From DATKDF01 sp963752045 (lineage in GTDB: Bacteria > Acidobacteriota > Vicinamibacteria > Vicinamibacterales > SCN-69-37), in contig CAVVWN010000014.1 in the NCBI GenBank assembly GCA_963752045.1, positions 892,879 through 956,878 on the forward strand: DNA of 64,000 bases, written 5' to 3'. Below the pieces are notes generated by a model. The model worked only from the letters and a program-made list of their open reading frames with translations. It was not told the origin of the DNA and searched no databases. The position numbers and the translations under genes were made by a program. Positions within the stretch are counted from its first letter, which is position 1. Every line of letters begins with the position of its first letter. Below, one piece after another: positions 17,977 through 27,158 of this stretch.

Positions 17977-20900
17977 ATGGACGCCGAACTTGTCCGTTCG
18001 AGCTTCGGTATCACCTGGACGCGTGTCGACGTACGTCTATCCGGCCTCTGTTCCGGGCTGCGTTCGTCTCCTGGCGCTCCGGCAGGCGGCGGCGTCAACT
18101 CGTCGACCTCCCTCGGCGCTCGCCAGGCAGCCAGCGGCCTGTCGGCATTCGGGGTCTCATCGTGGCGCGGTCTGCGGCATGGCCGTCTGCCGCGACTTCG
18201 AGCTCGACGTCTATCACTCTGATCTTCACGACGCGCGATTCGACGCCGTGACTACCTGGCAGGGCGCTGGCTGGGATCGCTCATCGTGTGCGCGCTGGTG
18301 TTCGTCAGCCTCCCGATCGGGATGTTCCTCGGGACCTGGATGCCGTGGGTCGACCGCACCTACCGCATGCCGTTTGCCGTGTGGCCGTTCGTCCAGCCCT
18401 ACTTCATGATCGTGCTGCACGACGGTCTTCTTCACGGGCACGATCTTCTTCGCGGTTGGCGCGCTCACGCGACGCGTTGACCGTCGTCTACCTCCAGGGC
18501 GCGCTCTTCCTCGGCAGTCTACCTGCTGACGGACGTGCTGCTCCCGAAGCAACCTCGACGACTACTGGCCGGCGCTGTTCGATCCGTTCGGCCTGACGAC
18601 CGTGGCCCACGCGACGAAGTACTGGACGATCGTCGAGATCGAAACTCGCAGCTCGTGCCACTGGCCGGCGTCCTGCTCGCCAACCGGCTGCTCTGGTGCG
18701 GCGTGGACGTGCTCGCGGCGGTTGCGGTGTTATCGTTCTTTCCGTTTTCGACCGAGGCGCTTACAACCCGACGTCGCCCGCAGGTGGAAGCGCTCGTCGA
18801 CACAGGGCACGGCGCCCCTCGCACGCCGGCCGTCCGCCGTCGTCCTCCGCAGTTTGGCTGGACGACGGCGATGCGACAGCTGGCGAGCCTCACATGGATG
18901 CGGCTGCGCACCATCGTGACCGACTTCGTGTTCCTGTCGCTCCTGGTGAGTTGCGGTCGTCATGCAGCTCGGCGAAGCGTGGGGTCCGCCACTTGTCGCT
19001 GGCACACCGGTCTATGCCGGTGACCTACCTGATGATCGACGGCTTCGGGCGGCCTGATGGCCATCGTGTGACGACGATCTACGCGGGCGAACTCGTCTGG
19101 AGGGACCGGCAGAACCGGTTCGACCAGGTGCACGATGCGTTGCCCGTTCGGGGTGGCTGAGTGTCGCGGCCGGTTCGCCGCGCTGGCGCTCGTGCAGGCG
19201 CGCTCTTCGGTCTACCGACATGCTCGACCGGGATCGCCGGTCAGGCAATCTCAGGGGTATTACCGATTCGAGCTCGGCCTGTACTTCACGGACATCTTCG
19301 TTCTCCAGTTCCCGTTCTCCTGCGTTCGCGGCACTTGCGCTCTTCGTTCAGACCGTGTCGCCCAGCAAGATTCTCGGCCACGCATCGTCATCGCGATCGT
19401 TCCTTGCGCCGACGGCCGTGCTCGATGCCGCTCGCGGAGCGATTGCAGATCGACGTTTCCGCGAACCTCTACGCGTATGGAGGACGAACGACCTCCGTAC
19501 ATCTATTCGGACATGAACGGCTACGGACCGTTTGCGCGCCGCTCGCGTGGTTGACCACTACTGGACCTTGTGGGCGGCGCTGCTCGGTGTCGGGGCCGTG
19601 CTGCTGCGCCGGCGCGGCACGGATACCGGGTGCGCGCCGCATGCGACAGGCGCGCCGCGCACGTCCGGTCCCCTCTGGCGGCCGCTGCCCTGCTCATGCT
19701 TGCTCGCCGTCGGGGCTGGAGGCTGGATCTACTACAACGACCGGGTGCTGAACGCTGACACAGAGCCAGAGTGGAAGGACGAGGCGCGGCAGGCGCGGTA
19801 CGAGCGGGAGTACAAGCAGTACGAAGGCATGCCACAGCCAAAGGTCATCGACATCGAAATCCGCGTCGAGATCTATCCTCGACGCGGCACCGTCTCGGCG
19901 ACGGGCACGCTGACGTTCCGGAACAAGGCCGGCGAGTCGATCACGACGCTCCACGTTCTGGTCGATGACGAGCTTCGTGAGCGTGTCATTCGACCGGCCG
20001 GCGGCGCTTTCGAAGGCCGACGACGACCTGGACTACTGCGATCTACACGCTGGCCAGCGCCCCTGGCTCCCGGCGAGACGATGGCGCTCACGTTCACGTC
20101 GGAGCGGACCAACCCGGGCTTCCTGATCGACGCCGCGCCGACGGACATCGTGGCCAACGGCACGTTCTTCAACAACGGCTTCATGCCGAACATCGGCTAT
20201 AACCGGGCACGTGAACTCAGTGACCCGCGTGCGCGCGCGCGTCAGGGCCTGGGCGAGCGCGCGGAGCTTCCGGACCCGGAAGCCCCGGGCACGCGCATGA
20301 GGTCGTTCTTCTTCACTGACGCGGACTGGGTGACGTTACAAAGCGATCGTCGGCACCGATGACGACCAGATCGCCATCACGCCGGGCTACCTGGTCCGCG
20401 AGTGGACGGAGAACGGCCGGCGGTACTTCGAATACGACCTCAGCGACGTGCCCACGCACAAGTTCTTCTCGTACCTGTCCGGCCGCTTTGACGTGAAGCG
20501 TGAGCTGTGGAATGGACGTCAGCATCGAGGTCCATTACCATCCCGCGCACACTTACAACGTGGACCGGATGGTCGCGGCAGCCGGGCCGGTCTGGAGTAC
20601 TTCTCGACGGAACTTCGGTCCGTACCAGTTCCGCCAGTTCAGGATCGTCGAGCTCCCGCGGTACTTGGGCGCCGCCGCCCAGTCTTTCGCCAACACCGTC
20701 TCGTACTCGGAGGGCGCCGGGTTTCATCTCCAACCCGACCGGCGACGACGACCTCGACGGCCCCTACTACATCACGCTGCACGAGCTGGCTCACCAGTGG
20801 TGGGCCCACCAGCTCGTCGGAGCGGGCGTGAAGGGGTCGAACATGCTGTCCGAGTCGCTGGCGGAGTACTCGGCCCTGATGGTGACGGAGAAGACCTACG

Positions 20901-21558
20901 GTCCGGAGGCGCTACGGCTGTATCTGAGGCACGATCTCGATTCGTTATCTTCGCGGCCGGGCAAACGAGCAGCGCCGCGAGCCGACGCTCGCGCGCTCGA
21001 GCTCGGGCTACGTGATGTACCGCAAGGGCAGTCTCGCCATGTACGCCCTCAAGGACTACCTGGGCGAGGACGTGGTCAACGGCGTGCTTCGCCGTCTGCT
21101 TGGAGCGCTTCGGCCTGACGAAATCGCCGCCGTATCCCACGACCGACGATCTCATCGCCGAGCTGCGCGCCGTCACGCCGGATGACCTGCAGTACTTGAT
21201 CACCGATCTCTTCGAGACGATCACGCTCTACGACAACCGCGCGCTCGAGGCGACCTGGCGCCAGACCGAGGACGGCAAGTACGCCGTGACGGTCAAGGTG
21301 CAGTCGGGCAAGGTGCGGGCCGACGACCAGGGGCACGAGACACCGACGCCGATGAACGACCTGATTGACATCGGCGTCTTCACGGGCCGCGGGAAGCAGG
21401 AGCGGGCGCTCTACCTCCAAAAGCACCGCCTTGCTGGCGGCGAGGCCACGTTCGAGATCGTGGTGGACGAGCAGCCGACGCGCGCGGGCATCGACCCCTA
21501 CAACAAGCTCATCGACCGGGTGTCTGGCGACAACGTCGTGGCGGTGGCGGGAGGATAA
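17977..21558 (+). pseudogene. ABC-2 permease fused to M1 aminopeptidase, frameshifted
   Basis: When the three frames are spliced, the first half (about 17977-19740) gives membrane helices of an ABC-2 permease (RDFELD, then RWLGSLI-like, ALVFVSLPIGMFLGTWMPW, PFAVWPFVQPYFMIVLH). The second half (19760-21558) is an M1-type peptidase: KQYEGMPQPKVIDIEIRVEI, the zinc motif HELAHQWWAH (about 20780) with ESLAEYSALMV after it. Permease-M1 fusions next to an ABC ATPase are known in Acidobacteria and Bacteroidetes; the substrate is unknown. Breaks are very frequent between 18.0 and 21.1 kb; the last about 150 codons are clean. Zinc ligands are kept. Confidence 0.75.
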
Positions 21559-21571
21559 CGGGGCCTTGAGC

Positions 21572-21592
21572 GTTATAACAAATGTAGATACA
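21572..21592 (+). promoter_or_regulatory. Candidate autoregulatory operator of the AbrB-Doc pair
   Basis: Two small palindromes lie just before the AbrB gene: GTTATAAC (21572-21579) and TGTA-GA-TACA (21583-21592), centres 12 bp apart. TAGATA (21585-21590) could be a -10. CTGGAGGC gives the ribosome site. AbrB-type antitoxins usually bind palindromes at their own promoter. The role is inferred. Confidence 0.35.
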
Positions 21593-21600
21593 CTGGAGGC

Positions 21601-21831
21601 ATGGTACTCGAACTCAAGCTCCGTAGAGTGGGGAATTCCGTCGGACTCGTTCTGCCGAAGGAAGCCCTGGCACACCTCAACGTCCGTGAGGGCGACACCG
21701 TGTGTCTCACCGATTCGCCGGACGGCGCGTTGCGGCTCAGCCCGACCGATCCCAAAGTCGTCCGCCAACTCGAAGCTGCCGAATCGGTGATCCGGCGCTA
21801 TCGCAATACGCTGCGCGAGCTCGCGAAGTGA
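21601..21831 (+). CDS. AbrB/MazE-type antitoxin
   Basis: A 76-residue swapped-hairpin DNA-binding protein: LKLRRVGNSVGLVLPKEALA, then LNVREGDTVCLTDSPDG; the C-terminal tail is helical and would wrap the toxin. Such antitoxins neutralise the partner and repress their own operon. GGAGG stands 4-5 bases before ATG 21601. Its stop overlaps the start of the toxin gene by 4 bases (GTGA), which implies translational coupling. Confidence 0.85.
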   Translation: MVLELKLRRVGNSVGLVLPKEALAHLNVREGDTVCLTDSPDGALRLSPTDPKVVRQLEAAESVIRRYRNTLRELAK

Positions 21832-22226
21832 GAACACCGGAGTGGGTGCTGCGGGAGACGGTCCTCGCGCTGCACGAACAGTTGCTCGCGGCGTTCGGCG
21901 GTTCTTCCGGCGTTCGTGATGCAGGTCTGCTGGATTCTGCGCTGTCGAGGCCGATCAACCAGGCGGCGTATGGCAAGCCCACAATCTTCGACCTTGCCGC
22001 CGGTTATGCTTTCGGCCTCGTGAAGAACCACCCCTTCGTCGACGGCAACAAGCGAATTGGCTTCACCGTTGCCGTGACCTTCCTGGAGCTGAACGGCTAC
22101 GCGTTCGAGGCGCCCGAGTCGGCCGCGGTCGTCGAAACGCTGGCGCTCGCCGCCGGCGATCGCAGTGAGGCGGACTACGCCGCGTGGTTGAAGAAGAACA
22201 GCCGACGCTCCCCGCGGGGCCGATAG
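21828..22226 (+). CDS. doc: Doc/Fic-type toxin (death-on-curing family)
   Basis: A 132-residue Fic-fold protein with the Doc motif NHPFVDGNKRIGF (catalytic His at 68). Doc phosphorylates elongation factor EF-Tu and stops translation. GTG 21828 is chosen because it overlaps the antitoxin stop and puts the family start RTPEWVLRETVLALHEQL at residue 2. All expected motif residues are present (H, D, N, K, R), so it is probably active. An AbrB-Doc pairing, rather than Phd-Doc, is a known variant. Confidence 0.9.
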   Translation: MRTPEWVLRETVLALHEQLLAAFGGSSGVRDAGLLDSALSRPINQAAYGKPTIFDLAAGYAFGLVKNHPFVDGNKRIGFTVAVTFLELNGYAFEAPESAAVVETLALAAGDRSEADYAAWLKKNSRRSPRGR

Positions 22227-22232
22227 AAGCCT

Positions 22233-25232
22233 TCAGCGCGCCAATCGCAGCTTGAGCGGATGATCCTCGTCGGCGACCGCCAGCAGCTGGCCGAGGTGCG
22301 CCTCGATGGCTTCTGCCTCGTCGAACCGTCCGGCCTCACGGTACAGCTCGGCCAGATCCGCGCGCATCTTCATCCAGACGAAGCCGAGCGACCAGCTCGT
22401 GGACGAGCGCCAGCGCGGCTCGGCCGACGTGCGTTCGAGGACGGCGATGGCGCCGTTCAGATCACCTGTGGACCGTAACGCTCCGGCCAGCGCGCGTCGC
22501 GCCGGGACGTAGACGTTGTAGTTGGGCTCCGCGTCCGGGATGTCGCCGAGGATCCTGATGGCATCGTCGATTCGTCCCTCGGAAAGCGCGAAGAGGCCAT
22601 CCTGGATCGGGACGGGTCCCCCGAACGACGCTCGCCAGCGTCGCCAGTCGTCGGTCAATCCAGCCTCCAGCAGTCGGGACGGCACGATCTGCCTCTCCTC
22701 GTAACGCGCCTGGGCGAGGAGATCGCGGAGCTCTGCGCCGTTGCCCCGCTCGGCTGCGAGGAGGGACCGACCTCGAAACCGTGCGGGGTGTGGCGTCTCG
22801 GGCAGCCACTGGAGCACGTCCTCGGCCTGCCGGAGCCGGCCGAGCGTCAGATACATGTGGAGGACCTGCGAACCGAACTGGTAGCGCGCCCCGGCCGGAG
22901 CGCTGGGAAGGTCAGCGGCAACTTCGTCCGTCGCGCGCAATGCCCCTGCGGGGTCGTCATCGAGCCAGGCCAGGTGTGCCGGCAGCAGCTTCATCCACGA
23001 AACGCGAAGGGGATTCCTCTCCAGCTCGCTCTCGGGCAGGAGCGCGGGCGCACCGTTCGCCAGCGTCTTTGCCGCGCCGAGATCGCCAGTGGTGAACGCA
23101 ACATGGGCCGCCTCGGCCCGCCACACGACGGCGTTCGGGCGGACCTCGCCGAGTCGCAGGAACGTGCGGATTCGATCCGCAGGCCTGTTGGTCGCGAGGT
23201 ACACGCGATCGAGCGCTCCGTACGCCCATCCATAGTCCGGTTCCGATGCCAGGAGCTCTTCGTAGGTGTCGATGGCCTGCTCGTAGAGCGCCTGTCGCGC
23301 AACCGGTTCGTCCGACGCCAGCCCGTGAAGCCTGTAGTTCGTCGCGGCGATGAACAGCCGTTCGCTCTCGCGTGTGCCACCGGAGAGGCTGAGGGCGCGG
23401 TCGGCATGGGCGAGGATCTCGTCCCACCTGGGCTCCCGCGGCCGGCTTCTTTCGAGTGTCATGGCCAGCAGGATATGCGCCGACGCAAAGCCGGGATCGT
23501 TTTCGAGGGCAGCGTAGAGCAGGGCTTCCATCGCCGCCAGAGGCTGCGACGGTGCGACGAGGCTGTCGAGCTGGTCCCAGTTCAACGCCGCCTGTGAATA
23601 CTGGTGGAGGGCGACGAACGAAGGCGTCGTGACTTTCCGCAGTGCCAGTTGGCTGCCCTGGATTGACGTCGTCGCCTCGTTCAGGTGCCGGCGCAGCTCA
23701 ATGGCGATTCGCCTGATCGCACCCGGCATCTCGTCCACCGAGGCCGCGCGATCGGTGGTGATGGCAACCACGGTCGAGGTGGCCGGGTCCACGACGTTCA
23801 CGGTCAGCATGTACCCGGGCTCTGCCGGCCCAACGGTACCGGCCGCCAGCAGACGAATCCCTCCGTCCCTCAGCGCCACTTCGCGAGCGACTGTTTCGTC
23901 GAGACGCGTGTCCGTGGGGCGCCTCATCAGCATCAACGCGTCGTTCACGCGTCCACGGGGCACGACATTCACGAAAGACGAATCGCGCAACTCACGCTCC
24001 AGCAGCGCTTCGAGCGTGTCGTTGAGGAGCGGGTCGCCTGTCTGGTTCCTGAAAGCCGCGACGAGAAGCCAGTCGCGCTCGCTGAAGACCACCGCCGTCT
24101 GCCCGCTCGACAACGCAAACCAGACCATGACGAGTGCGACCGCACCCACTGCGGCGATCGCGGCCAGCCGCCTCCAGGGCGACGTCACGGGTCGGACGGC
24201 GCGACACGCCTCGAGCGCGGCGAGCATCGCCTCGGCGTCTTCGAAACGATCGACGGCGCGCGGTGCGGTCGCTCGCTGGATGACGCCGGAGAGAGCCGCC
24301 GGCAGACCGGGCGCCAGGTCCCTCAGCGGTGTGCGGCTGCCGCGCCGGTGGGCCAGGCGGACTTCCCCGAGAGACCGTCCCTGCACGGGGAACGACCCGG
24401 TCGCCAGGCGAAACAACAGGACGCCCAGGCTGTAAACATCGCTCCGGACCGTCGCGGCCTGTCCGTCGAGCACCTCCGGCGCGATGTAGAGCGGCGTGCC
24501 GGCCAGGTCGCGCGGACCCTCGCCGGCTTGCTCGTCTGTGACTTCGAGTCCGGTGCCGAAGTCGCCCAGCAGGACACCGCGTTCGGGGTCACGGAGCACG
24601 TTCGACGTCTTGATGTCGCGATGCAGGAGGCCGGCGCGGTGGACGGCGCGCAAAGCGTCAGCGAGCGTGGCCCCAATCGAGACGACCTCGTCTGCCGGCA
24701 GCGCCCCACGCTCGGCCAGTTCCTGTTCCAGCGTCATGCCGTCGACGAGGTCCATCCAGAGCCCCGTACGCCCGGCGATGCGCTCGGCGCCGTAGATCGT
24801 AATGACCGATGGGTGCCGCACGCGGGCCATCAGGCGGCCCTCTTCGATGATCGCGGCGTCGTCGGCGCTGGCGTGGTCGCGTCGTTGCAGCAGCTTCAGC
24901 GCGACTTCGCGATCGAGCCGGCGGTCCCACGCGCGGTACACGTCGCCGAACCGTCCGTGTCCGATCTTCTGCCGGATGACGAGCGGACCCCACTCGACAG
25001 GTGTGGTTTGTGCGCGTTCGGTGTCCCCAACGGGGGCGGCCGACTGCGCCGCGTGCACCTCTGCGATGGTCGAGATGATGCGCAGATCCGCCAGGAGCGC
25101 CTCTTCTTCGGCCGCGCCGGACGCCGACTCGAGGCTCGTCCAGTCCGGCGGTTGACCGTCGGCGATGGCCTCAGCAGCCGCCGACACCCTGTCGACCGGA
25201 GCCAGGTCAGTTCCTCGGTCCTTCAGCTCCAT
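22233..25232 (-). CDS. Transmembrane Ser/Thr protein kinase with extracytoplasmic TPR-rich domain
   Basis: A 999-residue Hanks-type kinase. Kinase domain about 82-345: G-loop IGHGRFGDVY (90-99), Lys113 in VALKLL, catalytic HRDIKTSN (Asp206), DFG (Asp224), APE (251-253). One membrane helix at about 355-375, then about 620 residues rich in paired helices with repeated A/L patterns and TPR-like segments (for example YEQAIDTYEELLASEPDYGWAYG split over the 640s). The kinase faces the cytoplasm and the repeats the periplasm. It overlaps the ECF sigma gene upstream by 26 bp, the common sigma-kinase pairing of Acidobacteria and Planctomycetes, where the kinase is thought to control the sigma factor. 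Confidence 0.9.
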   Translation of the reverse strand: MELKDRGTDLAPVDRVSAAAEAIADGQPPDWTSLESASGAAEEEALLADLRIISTIAEVHAAQSAAPVGDTERAQTTPVEWGPLVIRQKIGHGRFGDVYRAWDRRLDREVALKLLQRRDHASADDAAIIEEGRLMARVRHPSVITIYGAERIAGRTGLWMDLVDGMTLEQELAERGALPADEVVSIGATLADALRAVHRAGLLHRDIKTSNVLRDPERGVLLGDFGTGLEVTDEQAGEGPRDLAGTPLYIAPEVLDGQAATVRSDVYSLGVLLFRLATGSFPVQGRSLGEVRLAHRRGSRTPLRDLAPGLPAALSGVIQRATAPRAVDRFEDAEAMLAALEACRAVRPVTSPWRRLAAIAAVGAVALVMVWFALSSGQTAVVFSERDWLLVAAFRNQTGDPLLNDTLEALLERELRDSSFVNVVPRGRVNDALMLMRRPTDTRLDETVAREVALRDGGIRLLAAGTVGPAEPGYMLTVNVVDPATSTVVAITTDRAASVDEMPGAIRRIAIELRRHLNEATTSIQGSQLALRKVTTPSFVALHQYSQAALNWDQLDSLVAPSQPLAAMEALLYAALENDPGFASAHILLAMTLERSRPREPRWDEILAHADRALSLSGGTRESERLFIAATNYRLHGLASDEPVARQALYEQAIDTYEELLASEPDYGWAYGALDRVYLATNRPADRIRTFLRLGEVRPNAVVWRAEAAHVAFTTGDLGAAKTLANGAPALLPESELERNPLRVSWMKLLPAHLAWLDDDPAGALRATDEVAADLPSAPAGARYQFGSQVLHMYLTLGRLRQAEDVLQWLPETPHPARFRGRSLLAAERGNGAELRDLLAQARYEERQIVPSRLLEAGLTDDWRRWRASFGGPVPIQDGLFALSEGRIDDAIRILGDIPDAEPNYNVYVPARRALAGALRSTGDLNGAIAVLERTSAEPRWRSSTSWSLGFVWMKMRADLAELYREAGRFDEAEAIEAHLGQLLAVADEDHPLKLRLAR

Positions 25233-25845
25233 CGCGTCGACCCATCTCCTCCGCCAGCTTCACGAGCGCGCGGCTCACGGCAACGCGCGCCGAGCCGGCC
25301 GTCGGCTTGCCGAGCGCTTCGGCGATCTCCTCGTGGCTCAGGCCAAGCTCGATCCGGCACACGACGGCCTCGCGGTCGATCGATGACAACCTGCCGAGCG
25401 CGGCCTCGTAGCGTTCCATGGCCTCACGACCGATTGCCGCTTCCACGGGCGAGGTCCCGTCGTCGACGATGTCCGGGCTGAGGCTCGTGCGATCGGCCTG
25501 ACGGGCTGCCCGCCGGAACTCGTTCCGGATGCGGTTCATCAGGGCCTGCCGGAGATAGGCCTGGAGGGCGCCCGTCCCGCGAGCCTCGAAGCCGTCAATC
25601 CTCTTAAACACCTGAAGCAGGGTGTCCTGTACAAGGTCGGTCGTGTCGGCCATGTCGCGCGCCCAGCGGGGCAGGCGGCCGCGGGCCCACCGGCGGAGGT
25701 TCGGGAGGTGGCGGGCGAAGAGCGCGTCGAGCGCTTCGGCGTCGCCGGCTCTTGCCCGTGCGAGGAGGTGCGCCGTGCCGTCGGCCGGCTCGTCGGTGCC
25801 GGCCGGCGGGTCCAGACCGTCGGCGGCCCGCGCGTGTTCCGTCAT
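25207..25845 (-). CDS. ECF-family RNA polymerase sigma factor
   Basis: A 212-residue sigma-70 family protein: region 2 includes ARHLPNLRRWARGRLPRWAR and DLVQDTLLQVFKRIDGFE; region 4 includes LSSIDREAVVCRIELGLSHE followed by EIAEALGKPTAGSARVAVSR (helix-turn-helix). Partner of the downstream kinase (ECF-kinase type). ATG 25845 starts at the conserved length; upstream in-frame codons reach 25974 but would run into the divergent lipoprotein start. No clear Shine-Dalgarno precedes it, so the message may be leaderless. Confidence 0.88.
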   Translation of the reverse strand: MTEHARAADGLDPPAGTDEPADGTAHLLARARAGDAEALDALFARHLPNLRRWARGRLPRWARDMADTTDLVQDTLLQVFKRIDGFEARGTGALQAYLRQALMNRIRNEFRRAARQADRTSLSPDIVDDGTSPVEAAIGREAMERYEAALGRLSSIDREAVVCRIELGLSHEEIAEALGKPTAGSARVAVSRALVKLAEEMGRRDGAEGPRN

Positions 25846-25948
25846 GGCGATGAGGCCGTGACTGTAACACGAGGGCGCGACGGGTGTTTGAGAGATCGTG
25901 GCCAGACACGCCAATTCCGGCGAGGGCTGCGCAAAGGAGATCCTGTCC

Positions 25949-26612
25949 ATGACCCGTACGCCCCTCGCCCTCATCGTCGCCGTCGCGGTTGCCGCAGCCG
26001 GCTGCTCGCAGAGTCCTGTCTCTCCGTCGGCGGCCGGGCAGGGAAGCTTGTCGTCACTGGCGGCAAAGCCAGGGTCGCAGCCGTCCGGCAGCGATCACGA
26101 TCTGGCATTCGGCGATCAGATCACCGGCTCCGGCGTCGTCAGCGGCTGGATAACCGGATCGGCCGGTGCCGGCAATCTGCTGGCTCATGCCAGCGGCGGC
26201 TACTCGCTCACGATCACCGGCACGTCCGTGCCCGGTCCGGAAGGTCCGGAACAGGATGCTGAATGCAGTGATACCGGAAGCATCCTCTACACTGCCGGCC
26301 TCATCGGCGCTGCAAATCAGTGGCGGCCTCACCGTCGACGTCGATCAGGACGGCTCCAAGTCGAACACCGACCCGACCATGGACTGGCAGCTGAGTGGAG
26401 TCCAGGACTCAGAAAGCCGAACCTGGCGCGTCAGTGGCATCTCGACGTACAACTACGCGCCGGGCATCACGGGCGACGCGGACGGCATGAGCGTCACCGT
26501 GGGCCAGATGAAGGTGCTCTTTTCGCGCCTTGCGACGAGTGGCCGCAAGAACAGCACGGACCTGTCGATCGGGTGCCGCGTCGACGTGCAGATGACGATG
26601 ATGCCGAAGTGA
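25949..26612 (+). pseudogene. Secreted lipoprotein, frameshifted, divergent from the sigma-kinase operon
   Basis: A lipoprotein signal (hydrophobic stretch then AAGC lipobox, Cys at about 17) is followed by a Ser/Pro-rich linker and strand-like sequence. The frame breaks near 26305: the first frame runs into unrelated Arg-rich sequence, while the next frame continues LTVDVDQDGSKSNTDPTMDW and ends KVLF...VDVQMTMMPK-stop. No family is recognised. AAGGAGA lies 8 bases before ATG 25949. It is 103 bp from the divergent sigma start, so the sigma factor could control it. Confidence 0.65.
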
Positions 26613-26707
26613 CCGAGGAGCCCCGTGGTGCCCTTGCGGGTGAGGCAGACGACGAGACCTGCCGCGAGGGCGACGAGAGACACGCTGAAGTGGATCGCGC
26701 CAAGCAC
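26613..26707 (-). pseudogene. Fragment resembling the first helix of a DUF2306 membrane protein
   Basis: The minus strand reads LGAIHFSVSLVALAAGLVVC then LTRKGTTGLLGHFG and soon stops. The H-helix-RKG-LGH pattern resembles the start of DUF2306/heme-binding-like membrane proteins (HxxxG-ALxxG-...RKGtplHrxlG). No further helices follow. A weak but coherent sign of a lost gene between the coiled-coil gene and the lipoprotein. Confidence 0.35.
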
Positions 26708-26714
26708 TCCAGGC

Positions 26715-27038
26715 TCAGCGCGCGACGAGCGCCGCGACGATGGCCACGAGTGTCGTCACCTGGATGCCGACGAGCCACATGAACTGGCGCGACATCTTGG
26801 CGTCCAGGTTATCGAGGCGCCGGTCTACGGCACTGAAGCGCTGATCGACGGCCGTGAACCGTTGATCGATGGCGCTGAAGCGCTGGTCGATGCTCGCGAA
26901 CCGCTGCTCCAGCAACTCGAACCTCCGGTCCATCCGTTGCTCGAGATGGACAATGGCCTCGCGAATCCCGTCCAGCATGTGCGAATGCTCCACGACCCTG
27001 CCTTCGAGAAAGGCCACCCGTTCTTCGAGTCCTGCCAC
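26715..27038 (-). CDS. Small coiled-coil protein with C-terminal membrane anchor
   Basis: A 107-residue protein. Residues about 1-85 form a heptad coiled coil with near-exact 7-residue units (RFASIDQ, RFSAIDQ, RFTAVDQ, RFSAVDR); one membrane helix (about 86-105) ends the chain. The DNA shows matching 21-bp repeats. Tail-anchored coiled coils of this type (DUF1640-like or hemolysin-XhlA-like) usually oligomerise; no precise function can be given. The region upstream contains an inverted repeat (27067-27073 with 27089-27095). Confidence 0.7.
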   Translation of the reverse strand: MAGLEERVAFLEGRVVEHSHMLDGIREAIVHLEQRMDRRFELLEQRFASIDQRFSAIDQRFTAVDQRFSAVDRRLDNLDAKMSRQFMWLVGIQVTTLVAIVAALVAR

Positions 27039-27100
27039 CGCGCCGCTCCTTCACGATACCGTCGTCTGCCCGGTGTGAGCAAACGAGCGGGCAGCCCGCG

Positions 27101-27140
27101 TGACAATTGGTGACGTTCGGATCCCGCCAGCGTGCTACGC
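27101..27140 (+). promoter_or_regulatory. HK-A promoter: GTGAC direct repeat with 10-bp step, and -10
   Basis: GTGAC occurs at 27101 and again at 27111 inside GTGACAATTGGTGACG. Nineteen bases on lies TACGCT (27135-27140), a fair -10, which would put the transcript start about 12 bases before ATG 27159. The same TGACAATT(G/C)GTGAC core recurs before the P1 gene at 29499, so it is probably the operator of RR-A. Confidence 0.5.
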
Positions 27141-27158
27141 TCCGGTCACTTCGAAGTC

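Noticed and set aside
23685..25481. Long plus-strand frame (598 codons) opposite the Ser/Thr kinase
   Set aside because: Complement of the kinase domain; low-complexity, no motifs.
27067..27095. CTGCCCG/CGGGCAG inverted repeat as a terminator
   Set aside because: No T-tract on either strand; it may be a chance repeat before the HK-A promoter.
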